From Charina bottae (taxonomy: Eukaryota; Chordata; Lepidosauria; Squamata; Charinaidae), in contig JALMGJ010000008.1 in the NCBI GenBank assembly GCA_023362775.1, positions 19,878,501-19,942,500 on the forward strand: a stretch of 64,000 nt of DNA, given 5' to 3'. Below are positions 51,570 through 63,925 of the stretch, one piece after another. The first letter of the stretch is position 1. Each line of letters starts with the position of its first letter. Position numbers and translations under genes: made by a program. Below the pieces are notes generated by a model. The model had not been told where the DNA came from. It did no database searches and saw nothing but the letters and a program-made list of their open reading frames with translations.

Positions 51570-52852
51570 CTCTAGTGTATTAGTCAATGACAGTCCATTG
51601 TCACTGATTTACTAGGACTACTCTATAGCATACGTATTCTAGTATTTGACAACTGGCAAGGTGACCAGGAAATAATTCAGGCAGTTGCCACACAGATACC
51701 ATCCCCTTCCCCAAGGAAGGATAAATAGTCCCTCATCCTACTGGTGTTTATCCATGCACCTAAAGATGTCTGTGATTTCAGTTTGATTACTGATAACTAC
51801 ATGGGCACAACCATATAGTTCTCTTATATTATGTCATGTTCTTCTGTGCACAACAAAGATTTGTACAAAGATGTTTCCTCCATCCTGGCCATTATGAAGA
51901 TGAACATTTTGGGCAAGTTTAGAGGATATATATGGCACTATCTGATTATGCAATGAACACAAAAGTTATCTGAAGCAAGCAGGCTAACAGGCAGTGTTAT
52001 AGATGTTTTGCCCAGAATAGGCTATAGAGCAAACATAATTGATGTTAATATGTATCAGCAAAAGGTGAGGACTTCCGGGGTGGAGACGAATGGCGGCTAG
52101 GAGAACTTGATAGAAGCTCCATAGCAAAAACAATACCCATGCAGCTTTAAGCCGGTTTTCGCGAAACAAAGAACTAGCGAACAATGGCAGAGAAAGCGGG
52201 ATATCGGCTTCTCTGAGAAAAAAGAATTTCAGCGGCTTTGGAGGCAGCGAGTTAAGCGTTTGTCAGTGTTTTGTGTTCTCAGCGACTCGCAGTGGAAAAG
52301 AACAAGCCGGAAAGTGGAGCCGCGTGGCAGTGTCTGGAAATAGACAAACGCCGCTTTCGCTCACTGACACAAGACTGGAGAATTATTAAAAGAAAGACTA
52401 AAAGCCAAAGATTCTGAACGAAGAAAAAAAGCGAGAGACAGTTTGGTGAGAAGATTCATCGTTCCTATTTGTAAAAACTTTAAAAAAAGGAGGACTGATT
52501 TAATTAATAATTTAACAAGCCATTTTGCTTTTCTGTAAGACTGTGATTGCAAAATGAATTTCTTATTTAAAGCTTAGAAATATAATTTCATTTACTATTG
52601 ATATAATTGTGTAATTAGAGTAATAAACATATATTGTTAAGTAGATAAGTAGATAATTAAATACATTTTGTAAAGTAGTTAAAAATAAGTTAAAGCAATT
52701 AATAAGAGATATATAAGAAGTTGATTTTTTCTGATTGTATGTGAAAGAATTTGAAATAGAAGAAAAGTAATACTCTATAAGGTAAAAAGTAAATAGGGAT
52801 AAAGGTATTAAATATAAATAATTAAAAGAGGGAAAAGATAAAGGGGAAAAAT

Positions 52853-53737
52853 ATGAGTATGAGTACAAGAAGACAAGGAATGCTGTCTTCACAAGCAAGA
52901 AGAAGTTCAGAGACGGGGGAGGGAGAATGGCTAAAGTCACTGTTTGAAGATTTCACAATAAAAACAACTCAAACAATAATGCAAACAGTGACATGTGTTC
53001 TGGAAGAAAAATTAGAAGGTTTAGAAAAGAGATTGGAACAAAAAATAGGAAAAATAGAAAAAAGTTTGAAAGAAGAAATACATGGAGTGAAGAAACAAAC
53101 TGAAAAATGTGAGGAGAAAATAGATAAAGAGGAGGAACGAATAACTATGTTAGAATGTAAAGAAAAAGAATACTGTATTAGACTAAGAGGAGTAACAGAG
53201 GAGAAGGATGATAATACAAGAGAAATTGTTATACAGATGCTAGCAAACTTAATAGAGTGGGAGGAAGATAGATTAGAAGAAGAGATTGAAAAAATGTATA
53301 GGATTAAATATGCGATAATGTATAAAAAACCCAGAGACATATTAATAGAATTCTCAAAAAAAAGAATAAGAAACATGATAATTCAAGCATCCTATAACAA
53401 AAAAATAGAAATTGAAGGAAAAGATGTCACTATTTTTAAGGAAATCCCAGCAAAAATACTAAAAAAGAGAAAAGAATATAGATTCTTAACAGATATTTTG
53501 AGAAAAAATAATATAGATTTCAGATGGGAAGTACCTAAAGGTCTTACCCTAACCTTTAAAGGCCAAAGAACTAAACTGAACTCAATCTTAAAAGCCAAAG
53601 AATTTTTAAAAAGATTTGAAAAAGAACAAACAAACCCCAGGGAACAGAAACAAGGGAGGAAAGAAGAAACTTTAAGTCAAAAAGAAGGAGAGGTATCCAA
53701 CACAAGGGAGTTTACATCATTACTAGTAAATGAGTGA
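52853..53737 (+). CDS. L1 ORF1 protein, intact
   Basis: 294 residues; nucleic-acid-binding chaperone of L1 particles. A Met/Ser/Arg-rich start is followed by a long coiled coil (about residues 45-105, LEEKLEGLEKRLEQKIGKIE and onward), the RRM-like segment beginning YCIRLRGVTEE, and a C-terminal domain with FRWEVPKGLTLTFKGQRTK, ending in a basic/acidic tail. The Met at 52859 is an alternative start. The last bases overlap ORF2's start (ATGAGTGA, 53730-53737). No stop or frameshift, unlike ORF2. Confidence 0.93.
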   Translation: MSMSTRRQGMLSSQARRSSETGEGEWLKSLFEDFTIKTTQTIMQTVTCVLEEKLEGLEKRLEQKIGKIEKSLKEEIHGVKKQTEKCEEKIDKEEERITMLECKEKEYCIRLRGVTEEKDDNTREIVIQMLANLIEWEEDRLEEEIEKMYRIKYAIMYKKPRDILIEFSKKRIRNMIIQASYNKKIEIEGKDVTIFKEIPAKILKKRKEYRFLTDILRKNNIDFRWEVPKGLTLTFKGQRTKLNSILKAKEFLKRFEKEQTNPREQKQGRKEETLSQKEGEVSNTREFTSLLVNE

Positions 53738-56159
53738 ACTTAGAGCAATTACATGGAACATTAATGGAGCTAACTCTCCAATTAAAAGAAAACGAATATT
53801 TCAATTATTAAATAAATCAAAACCAGATTTTACATGCCTTCAAGAAACTCACATTAAAAAAACAGAAACAAACTATTTAATAAATAAGAAATTAGGAATA
53901 GAATTTATAACAGCGAATCAAAACAAAAAAAATGGAGTAGTTATATATATAAAATCCTATCTAAAACCTAAATTAATAAAAAAAAGATGACAAAGGGAGA
54001 TACATTATAGTCGAAATTGAAAATCAAAATTCTAAAACTTTGGTAATTGGTATATATGCCCCAAACAATAATCAAAAATTTTTTTATAAAGATTTATCAA
54101 ATGCCCTCTTAGAATATACTCAAAATATAATGGGAGACCTAAATGGAGTAGTCTCACCAAAAATAGATAGAGAAACTAACAATCAAACAAATAATTATCA
54201 AGGTAAACTACCTAAAGAATTTTTTGAAATGATAAACAACTTAACATTGATAGATGCTTGGAGAAGCCAAAATAGAACAATTAGAGATTACACATTTTAT
54301 TCTAATAGGCATAAATCATTATCAAGAATAGATATGATATAGATATCAAAAAACTTAGAAAATAAAATTAAAGAAGTAAAAATTTTACCAAAAACATTTT
54401 CTGACCATAACCCAGTACAAATAATCCTGAAGATAAATTTAAGAAATTATAGATGAAGACTAAACGAAAATATTTTGAAAAACAAAGAAAATCTGGAAGA
54501 TCTACAAAAAAAATTGAAATAATTTTTCCAATGGAACATAAATACAGAAGTAAAATTAGAAACGGTATGGGAGGCTAGTAAAGCTTTTATGAGGGGACAT
54601 TTTATATCCCTAAATAACTATAAAAGAAAAGCAGCACAAAGAAAATTACAAATAATTCTAGATCAAATCAAGGAAAAAGAAGAACTTCAAAACAAAAATA
54701 AAAATGAAAAAGAGGAAATTCTAAAACAAATTAAAATATTACAATTGCAACTAAAAATTTATATGACAGAAGATATTGATAAAAAAATGAAATATATAAA
54801 ACAAAGAAATTTTGAACAAGCAAATAAGCCAGGCAGATGGCTGGCGTACAAATTAAGAAAAGAAAGAGAAAAACGAATAATTTCTAAAATAAAGGAAAAT
54901 AATGTTGATTTAATTCACAATGAGGAAATTAAAAAAGCCTTTCATACCTATTACACAAAATTATATAAAAAACAACAAATACCATTGGAAAAAATTGAAG
55001 AATATATTCAGAAATGCAACTTTAAAAAATTATCTAATGAACAAAAAGAAATAACAGAAAATTTGATTACAACGCAAGAAATAATGGATGCAATTAAAAA
55101 ATTGAAAACAGGTAAAACTCCAGGTACAGATGGACTATCTGCAGGCTATTATAAGAAATTTAAAGAACAAATTATAGAGCCACTTAAAAATCTATTTATT
55201 TAATATTAGAAGGAAACAAAATACCGCAATCATGGATGGAAGCAAGAATCACTCTAATCCCAAAAGAAAACCAAGATCCAACGGAATGTCAAAATTATAG
55301 ACCGATTTCCCTATTAAATAACGATTACAAAATATTTACCATGATACTGGCAGAAAGATTAAAGAAAGTTTTACAAGAATTAATAAATCAAGACCAAAAC
55401 GGATTTCTTCCAAGTAGACAAATAAACGAAAATTTACGCACAGTAATAAATTTGGTAGAATATGCACACATTCATAATGAAAAACCAATGTTATTATTTC
55501 TAGATGCAGAAAAAGCCTTCGATAACGTCAATTGGGATTTTTAATCAAAACATTAGAACACAGGAACTTTGGAGATAAATTTATAAAGGCAATACAAGCT
55601 ATATATACAACACAAAAAGCCAAAATTATAATTAATGAAGAAGAAACACAAGATTGTAACATAGAAAAAGGCACCCGTCAAGGATGTCCGTTATCTCCAC
55701 TATTATTTATACTAGTATTGGAATGTCTATTGGAAGAAATTAGAAAAGATGAAAACTTAAAAGGAATTAAAATTAAAAAAGAAACGTATAAACTAAAAGC
55801 GTTTGCAGATGATTTGGTTATAACATTGCAAAATCCCACAGACTCAATAGATAATTTAAATAAAAAATACAAGAATATGGCGAAGTAGCAGGATTTAAAA
55901 TAAATAAACAAAAAACTAAAATGATAAATTTAAATATGACAAAGAAATATTGAATTGAACAAAAAACAGGATTTCAAAATGTAAAACAAATAAAATACCT
56001 GGGAATACAGATAACTTCGAAAAATATTGATTTATTTAAAAACAGCTATAATACAACATGGATGGAAATTAAAAAAGATCTAGAAAAATGGAAATCGCTA
56101 CAATTATCTTTATTGGGAAGAATAGCTACTGTTAAAATGAATATATTACCAAGAATTTT

Positions 56160-56521
56160 GTATCTGTTCCAAACGATACCAATTGTAATAACAGATCAAA
56201 CATTTCAAAAATGGCAAAAAGATTTAGCAAAATTTATATGGCAAGGGAAAAAACCCAGAATAAAACTAAAATATTTAGAAGATGCAAAAGAAAGAGGAGG
56301 ATTGGGATTGTCAGACCTAAAATTATACTATGAAACTTTTGTATCTGTTCCAAACGATACCAATTGTAATAACAGATCAAACATTTCAAAAATGGCAAAA
56401 AGATTTAGCAAAATTTATATGGCAAGGGAAAAAACCCAGAATAAAACTAAAATATTTAGAAGATGCAAAAGAAAGAGGAGGATTGGGATTGTCAGACCTA
56501 AAATTATACTACGAAACTTGT
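56160..56521 (+). repeat. 181-bp tandem duplication inside L1 ORF2
   Basis: 56160-56340 and 56341-56521 are nearly identical (I saw one internal difference, tactatgaaac against tactacgaaac). The junctions share tttgt, suggesting microhomology. 181 is not a multiple of three, so it breaks the frame. Recent. Confidence 0.93.
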
Positions 56522-57310
56522 GGATTAGTATGGCTAAAAGACTGGATAACATTGGAAAATACGAAATTACTAAATTTAGAAGGGCATGATATTCGATTCG
56601 GTTGGCATGGATACATGTGGTACAACAAAAGTAAAATTAATAAGGCATTTAGTAATCATATTATAAGGAAATCATTATTAAAAATATGGAACAAATACAA
56701 AAATTCTTTATTACCAATTATACCATTGTGGACATCGCCTCAGGAGGCATTTGCCAGGCAGGAAAATCGAAGTGACAATAAATGGTTGAGATACCAAAAT
56801 TTATTAAAATTTAATGAACAGAATTATGAATTTAAGACAAGAGAAGAATTGGAAAAAGAGGGTTCCATATGTCAATGGTTTACATATTTCCAAATAAAAG
56901 AACAATTTAAATTAGACAAAAAAAGTTTAAATTTGAGAAAAGAGGAAATAGATGGGATAATATATTATGGAACGAAAACGATCATTTGATTTCCAAATTA
57001 TATAAAAAACTATTAGAAATAAAAACTAATGACATAAAAATAAAAAATTATATGACAAAATGGGAAGAAAATTTAAGGCATGAAATAAGCTATGAAGATT
57101 GGCAAAATATATGGACAAAAATATTAAATTTACATTGAGCAATAATCTAAAAGAAAATATATACAAAATGATGGTGGTACATGTCTCCTGAGAAGTTGCT
57201 CAAAATGAAGCATATTAATTCAAATCTATGTTGGAAATGCAAAGCAAAAGTTGGTTCAATGTATCATGTGTGGTGGGCATGTAAGAAAACAAAAAAATAT
57301 TGGGATAAAA

Positions 57311-57667
57311 TGTCAGGGTTCATGTCTATGAATCCTGCCATTAGAATTAACCATAGCATAGTGCTTGCATAGTAGTTGGGAGGGGGGATGGCAGTTGAGT
57401 GTTATGTCTGCTGCTGGAAGCTAGAGACAGCTCGGCCAAGGTCACGCACCTGCAACGGAGTGGAGATGGGACCGTTTGCTTCATGAGATCATCGTTGGTG
57501 AATTGGCGCGCAAGGGGGATGATTAAGAGGGCATAGTTTGGCGGGAATTAGCATTCAAGTCTTTAGGAGTGCATCAATGAACATGTATCCTGAATAAAGC
57601 TTTATCTGCATTTCAATGAATTGCATGGAGAAGTGTTTATTGGGACATTGTTGTTGAGATCATCACA
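57311..57667 (+). mobile_element. Solo LTR, 357 bp, inserted in L1 ORF2
   Basis: Starts tgtcagggttcatg and ends gagatcatcaca (TG...CA); 5-bp target duplication taaaa at 57306-57310 and 57668-57672. Contains tgaataaagctttatctgc (polyadenylation signal AATAAA at about 57593). Removing the LTR and one duplication (362 bases) brings the two ORF2 pieces into the same frame, proving the insertion. A 5-bp duplication fits Ty3/gypsy or some endogenous retroviruses; the class is undecided. No internal retroviral genes remain. Confidence 0.88.
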
Positions 57668-58239
57668 TAAAATACATCTGTGTATCTGTAAAATTTTGGA
57701 AACAAATATGGAAAAAAACCCAGAAATCTACCTACTGGGATTAATGGAAAAAAAGATGAACAATAACAGCAAAAAACTATTATTATATCTAACAGCAGCA
57801 GCAAGAATTACTTTTGCACAATACTGGAAACAAGAATGTACTCCGACAATAGAAGAATGGATCATAAAACTAATGGAAAACACTCAAATGGACAGACTAA
57901 CAAATTTAATGAAAGATGAAGAATTGGAGGACTATGAATTGATATGGAACCCCTTTTTAAAGTATATACAAAAGGAATACATGATTAAATTAAGTATATA
58001 AAATTATAAGTGAAAGAAGAAATAAGAGAAAAGTAAATGTATTAGAAGATCTAGAATGAATAAGATATTGAAATTTATGAAATATAATGAAATAATTATA
58101 AAAATGAAATACGAAAAGGAAAAAAAGAAAAGGGGGGAAAGGAATAAGAAAAGCTATGTAAATAAATATGAAACAAAAAAATTTTCGTGAAGAAAACTGG
58201 AAGTATTTTAAAAGTCTGTAATATACAGTATGTTGTCAT

Positions 58240-58448
58240 TTATTTTGTTTTATTTTTTTCTTCTTTCTTTCTTTCTTTCTTTCTTTTTTTCTTTTTATTG
58301 TCCTTTATGTATGTAAAGATGTCTGAAATGTAAATATGTTGTACACATTGTAAGTATATGTATAATTGTTTATATGTGTTTAATATATATTTTAAATAAT
58401 AAAATTTAAATGTATGTATGTATGTATGTATGTATGTATGTATGTATG
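58240..58448 (+). repeat. L1 3' end with (TTTC)n and (TATG)n tail
   Basis: A pyrimidine tract with TTTC units (58258-58290) and the terminal TATG repeat (about 58410-58448), which merges with the target duplication. Confidence 0.85.
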
Positions 58449-58468
58449 TATGTATCAGCAAAAGGTGA

Positions 58469-59289
58469 CAGTTCCCCATAAGCTATTTTTATTCAGCCAC
58501 ATCTTGCTAAAAAAAATGTGATTTTTGTCAAATAGCAATAAATCGTTATTACAGCATAAGGCCAGAAGTCAGATGCAAACAAAACAGAGATAGAGCGAGC
58601 ATAAAAAGATAAAATTAAAAATTAGAACAATTGTTCAATCACAGGGAAAGATGAATGGAACATATATAAGCACAAAACTTTGCAACCCAGGAGGATATAT
58701 CTGGATCCTGGTTGGACAAAAGAAACAACAAATAGAGGACCTATTCTGTACCAGGGAATTTCTTCAACATAGGGTAAAATTATTCTGGGATTCCCTGTGG
58801 AGACAGCAGAAAAGGAGCAAATACACTATGAAGCAGATATACTATTTAAGAATATTTCTTGCATTTTCAAAGCCTATTGGGCAGAGACCCTCCAAAGAGA
58901 ATCCTAGGGAAGGAACTTGCCAATAGCTTTTTAGCCAGGTTGATTTAAAGTAGTCTCTAAGAACCAGTAAGCCCTAACTTCTACGTTCTGGGGATGAAGT
59001 GTGCTCAGCTACACTGAGCAATGCCAGCCAGCAAGGAAAAGTGTTCTCTCCCAGACAATGAGGTCTGGAACGGTACTTCAAGGTATTTATAAGTGTATTC
59101 CTGCTTGACAGAATTCCCATTAGCCTGACATTTATGGGTTTTATGTAGTTTTGTGCAATAGTAAATTTTTTCTAATGGTTTCTTACAAGTTTTTCTTTTA
59201 GGCAAAAAGAAGCCAATGCCCTCAGTACCCTTCTCAATCCCACCTGAGACAGACATGACTACAACATTCTCTGTGTATAGAGCTAGAAA
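58469..59289. other. Upstream flank, nothing firmly recognised
   Basis: Possible decayed LINE sequence leading into 59290; no gene supported. Confidence 0.4.
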
Positions 59290-59830
59290 TATTAGATTTA
59301 CTCACCTAGAAAAGGCTCGTGGACAATTGGTTTTATGCAGGGCAACTGCAGCAAGGCTATTATACTGTATGTATAAAGATGGAAGGCTACAGAAACACCA
59401 ATAATGGAGGAATGGATTGTGAATACAGCTGAGTTTGCAGAAATGGCTAAATTGACTTGTTTGATTAAGGAGGGAACTACAACTAGTTTTATAAAAGACT
59501 GGAAGCCCTTTAGAGACTTTTTGCTGGAAACAGATAAAAATGAACTGCTGATTTGGGGATTTATTTATTAAAAAGGTTTGTTTATGGAAAAAAGGGAACT
59601 ATGATATGCAATATGGGAGGGTGGAGATGGTCATTGCTGTTTGTAACTGCTGCAAATAAGATTGGAAGTCACTTCCTTAGTTATCTTTCCTTTTCTTGCT
59701 TTTTTGTTATTCTTCACATTTTCTTTTACCCTTTTATAATCTTTTCCTTTTTCTATTTCTTCTTCTATGTTTCTGTAGTTTTTTAAATCTTTATAAAACC
59801 TTCTTTTAATAAAAAATATTCATAAAAAAA
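59290..59830 (+). pseudogene. Older L1 ORF2 3' fragment
   Basis: Decayed frames include ATAARLLYCMYKDGR, EEWIVNTAEFAEMAKLTCLI, then KEGTTTSFIKDWKPFRDFLL and NELLIWGFI, the L1 ORF2 C-terminus of another L1 lineage. A T-rich 3' region follows, then aataaaaaatattcataaaaaaag. Confidence 0.75.
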
Positions 59831-60224
59831 GAAATACTAGACTTGCTAATGGGGACGTGAGTAGACCCTGAGAGGAACCTGAATTATTGTATTAATACAA
59901 ATTAAAAAGTGGAGGGGGGCTAAAATGCACCCTGCCTTATTCCTCTTTGGGTAGTGACAACTCCAGACAGATGGAGGGGACATCTAACTCTCAAAGAGGT
60001 TTTGCAGTGCAAAGACTGAATGAGAAGAAGCAACCTTCTGTCTGTTGAGGATCCTCTGGGGTATTCCCACAGCCTCCCTTGGGATCAGCTCAGCAGCTAA
60101 TATGCACAAAAGGAGGCTCTTGAATGCAATCGTCCCCAATTAACCATGGTTCCAGTGTTATACAAAAAAGCAAAGTATAATTACCAGCTTCAGGTAAACC
60201 AGGTTCTTAAATCAACTTCCAACC

Positions 60225-61540
60225 ACAATTTAATTTTTTATAAGAATCTTTATTAAGTTTGAAACAAAGATAAAAACTACAAAAAAGAAAAAAACTACAA
60301 AAAGAAAAAAGAAAAACTAAAGAAGTGTGAAACACAAGAAAAAAGAATTTTGAAAATTACATACAGAAGTTACTTCCAACTTTCAACAGCAACAATATAC
60401 AGCAATTTCCATAATGAGTCCCTTACTCTAAATCAATCCAAGTTCACATTATTTCTATAAATCCTTCCATTAGCACATATACAAATCATTAATGAAATTG
60501 CTCCTTCCCCTTATATAAAAAAAGAAAAAAATGTATATATAAATTTCTAAATTAGCTTCCCTCCCACATAAACAACATTTATTTAGTTATTTCCTTCCTA
60601 CCACTATTCTATATATTTCTGTTCACTATAATAAAAATCAAGTTATAAAAACATATAAATTGTCTACTTTTATACTTAATAATACTACAGCAATTAATCC
60701 AAATCATTAAAGAAAAATTAAATATAATAGCCTCATTGTCAATTCAATTAAACATTCATAAATTTTATCCACTATCATAAAAATCCAATTATAAATATAT
60801 ATAAATTGTCTACTTTTATAAATAATAATACTACAGCAGTCTTAACCATATTAAACCTAAAAACCAAGCAATAATTATTATACCTTATAGATACCTTATA
60901 AATCTTAAAAATCAAACAAACCTTAAAACGAATCAAATAAATCTTAGTCCAAATCATTAAAGAGAAATGAAATCATAAAAGCCTCATTGTCAATCCAATT
61001 AAACATTATTATTTTTACCCCCCTTTGAAATAAACCAAAACATTTACATATCTCCCTATTACCCACAAGGCATTTTTCTTTCAAACATCAAACAGTCCAA
61101 CTGCCTCCCTTAAAAACTCAAGACTTCTCAGCAAAAAACCTCCCACAAAGCAAATTCTCTTCCCTCCCAAAACATTCTCTCAGAAAGCCATAAACAGTCC
61201 CTCAGAAAAACAACTCTCCTTGTAATCTGCAGCTCAGACTGTCGTTTTAACCCCTTCAGCACCAAAATATAGTCTTCATCTGGCATTGCTTCAGTCTGTC
61301 AATAGAAAGATCTCCATCCTTGTCAAAATCCTCATCTTCTTGTATAACATCTTCAGCCAGATGGCACACTTTAGAAATATCTTCTCCAATGTCCCAAATA
61401 TTCTGCAGAATAGCTTGACAGGTATCATAAAGGATCTGTTTAAAATCAGAGCAAAGTTCATCACGAAACTCTCTTTGAAATCTTCCATGTTTCAGGCAGT
61501 AGATTATGGCGCCCCCTGGATACTTGACTTGCGCAGATAG
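60225..61540 (-). mobile_element. Probable antisense L1-like 3' region
   Basis: Left border is tttttataagaatctttatt (reverse: aataaagattcttataaaaa). It contains internal repeats: ccaattataaatatatataa and ctacttttataaataataat near 60780 repeat text at 60640-60680, and ccaaatcattaaagaaaaat recurs near 60700 and 60950. An acidic open stretch on the minus strand at about 61260-61500 (DIGEDISKVCHLAEDV-like) may be a remnant of a LINE ORF. Identity uncertain. Confidence 0.45.
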
Positions 61541-61854
61541 GAGTTAATGAGTTAATTAAAAACTTCCCAGTGAAATTGAAGCAAGAGAAAGTAAGTTAAC
61601 AAGAAACTCTCAGAGAAAGTGAACAGAGAGCTAGAAATTCAAAACAGCAAATTCAGCGTGCAGGAAAATATTAAATCCTTCAAACGTGGAAATATGCTCT
61701 GTGGAGATCTTTATTTATCTGAACTTTCACTATCCAAAGTTCTTCAATCAACACACAAGCATCAGCTACCTCTCTGCTTACCTTTGATTCCAGAAAATTT
61801 ATGAATACACTATGAATCTTTAATGAGTTGCACTGAGGTTTTTTTTTATTGTTA

Positions 61855-62125
61855 TATTCTGTAAGCCACCCAGAATCATGACAGATTGGGACAGCATATA
61901 CATTTCATAAATCAATCAATAAATAGAAGATTTTATATTTATTTATTTATCAAATTTATTCACCGCCCATTTCATTCAGAGCGCGACTGGGTGGTTTACA
62001 TAAAATAGGAATAAAACATTAGTTAAAATACAATAAAACAATACAATAAAAACAATCTTCTTAATAAATAACATGTTCCAAGAGGCAGATGGTAAAAAGT
62101 TCTTAATTTAATTTAATTTAATTCT
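61855..62125. repeat. Two head-to-head retroposon tails
   Basis: The plus-oriented tail gtaagccacccagaatcatg ends in AATCAATAAATA, followed at once by a minus-oriented tail (tttatttatttatcaaattt, caccgcccatttcattcaga, gactgggtggtttacat). Confidence 0.65.
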
Positions 62126-63208
62126 ATTTCTCCTGAGGTTCAGAGTGCTGCAAAAAGTGAACACTGTGGCAGCCACAGGGCAAAAAAAAGCTTTAAATCA
62201 TTTACTTATTCAATATTGTAAAGAGGGGGTGTGAGGGAGTAAAGTTGGAACTGCTGTCTGCGCTTGGGAAAGGCAGGTGCAATCAGGCAGAAACACTTCC
62301 CATCCCATTTTCCTCAGACATTCATTCATTCACTCACTACTTTACTCACAAGCATCCACACTGGTGTTCCAGTGCCTGGCTAACTGAGTGACACCCTGGC
62401 ATTTTAAAGGACTTTCCAATGCCCAGAGGCAGCCTCACCACCCAGGCCCTTAGCTTACAAAAGCAAACGCTAAGACAGAGTGTGTGTGGGTGTGTAGCAG
62501 GAAAAGAGATAAGAAAACCGCAAGGAGACAGAGAAGTGGAGGTGATGTCTGGAGATTGACAGCTATTACAGGCAGGCAAGAGGACTATCAGTCAACTGCC
62601 AGGACCACAAGCTACAGTAAACAGCATATCCTGGTGGGATTCCTGCTTGGAGCTTGGTTTGGGAGCTCAAAGGCAACGCTGCTTAAAGCAGAGCTTGCAG
62701 CTTGGCCTGGAGCTTGGCAGCAACTAGAAAAGGAACCACCACACTGAAGCAGCACCTCATCCCAACTAGTGCAAGAACTTCTGGAAAAAGGCAAAGGTTG
62801 TATGATACATTACAGACTTTGAGACGTTTGTTTGGACTGAGTATCAAAAGACTGAGTATTAAAGACATTTACGTGACAACAGCAACTTGCAAGTCCAAAA
62901 GGGTGGAGTTAACCCAGAGCAATAGCCTGTTGTTGGGAAAGGTGTGTGTCGCAATAAAGCATTATGCATAGCTCAGCTACACTGTGGTGTGTAGACAGAC
63001 ACTGCTGGAAAGTCCTTGGAAAGTAAAGAACTCTCACAAGCGGTGAAAACTGGATTTTAATGAGCAACAGCTCTATTCTTAAAGCACACTAATCCTAGTA
63101 TCCGGTCATCATTGGTCACTCCATCAAAGTGTCCTTGGGAGAGATGCTGAGAATTAAGAAATCAGTAGTACAATCTGACTATATGAGAGCTGGTTCACAC
63201 AATGATAA
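62126..63208. other. Unassigned, moderately GC-rich region; possible old LTR
   Basis: gtgtgtcgcaataaagcatt carries AATAAA near 62953, and the block 62220-63000 looks retroviral-LTR-like in composition, but I could not find TG/CA ends with a target duplication. No gene supported. Confidence 0.3.
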
Positions 63209-63468
63209 GGAGCCAGTTTGGTCTAGTGGTTAAGGCACCAGGCTAGGAACCAGGAGACTGAGAGTTCTAGTCCCGCCTTAGGCATGAAAGCCGGCTGGGT
63301 GACCTTGGGCCAGTCACTCTCTCAGCCCAACTCACCTCACAGGGTTGTTGTTGTGGGGAAAAGAGGAAGAAGGCGTATTAGCTATGTTGGCCACCTTAAG
63401 TTATTTATAAAAAATAAATAATAAGTAAAAATAATAAAGGCGGGATAAAAAATAAATAAATAAAATAA
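63209..63468 (+). mobile_element. tRNA-derived SINE
   Basis: ggagccagtttggtctagtg, ttaaggcaccaggctaggaa, gttctagtcccgccttagg, gtgaccttgggccagtcac, (AAAT)n-type tail; flanked by aatgataa (63201-63208 and just after the tail). Confidence 0.88.
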
Positions 63469-63925
63469 AATGATAATGTGGCTAACAGCTGTTTCCAAAA
63501 CAATTTGCAGGTGCAGGATGTCTGTCCTTCTGGAAAGAGCAAGCAACCTCCCCCTTGAATCAAAACAGTATGAGAAAGAAAATGAAACCCTAGCTGCTTT
63601 GAACTGCCTGTATATAAATTTCTCTTTGGAATGTTAAACTACTTGCTGAAATTGTTTTGTTGAACTAACCTTTTTCCTAATAACTTTTACTAATCTGAGT
63701 CTCATTCCTTGGACTGATTGACCACTGGTTTCACACAGCTGAGCCTCACTATTGTTAGTCTCTTATCCTAGAAGTTATATGACAATATTTTTGGAGCTGC
63801 ATTGATTTATTTTTATTCTTTATTCTGTGATATATAATGCAGTAACTTTGGGACAATATTTATCTTTTCACAATGCCAATATTCAGCAGAAATAATGATG
63901 AAGCAGGAATGATGTAGCAGGAAAA

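Larger units (their letters stand above)
53730..58001 (+). pseudogene. L1 ORF2 (endonuclease-reverse transcriptase), multiply broken
   Basis: The start overlaps ORF1 by 8 bases. Endonuclease: TWNINGANSPIKRKRIF, FTCLQETHIKK, then a stop at 53988 and a frame change; GIYAPNNNQKFFYKDL, MGDLNGV, SDHNPVQI. Reverse transcriptase: TGKTPGTDGLSAGYYKKF, YRPISLLN, LFLDAEKAFDNVNWDF, GTRQGCPLSPLLFIL, AFADDLVITLQ (the ADD active site, about 55804-55820). C-terminal: CWKCKAKVGSMYHVWWACKK, then NPEIYLLGLM and AQYWKQECTPTIEEW. Frames change near 53990-54040, 55203-55236, 55535, 55888-56062 and at the 181-bp duplication; stops occur near 54340, 54454 and 54523. Not functional. Confidence 0.93.
52069..58448 (+). 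mobile_element. Full-length L1 LINE (6.4 kb) with 20-bp target duplication
   Basis: TSD tatgtatcagcaaaaggtga at 52049-52068 and 58449-58468. Order: 5' UTR (52069-52852, starting ggacttccggggtggagacg), intact ORF1 (52853-53737), broken ORF2 (53730 to about 58001) and a 3' UTR ending in (TATG)n instead of poly-A, which merges with the target duplication. Carries a solo LTR (57311-57667) and an internal tandem duplication. Opposite in strand to BLTP1 and upstream of its start-codon exon. Confidence 0.95.

Noticed and set aside
62126..63000. Endogenous retrovirus LTR
   Set aside because: AATAAA and composition are suggestive, but I found no matching TG/CA ends or target duplication.
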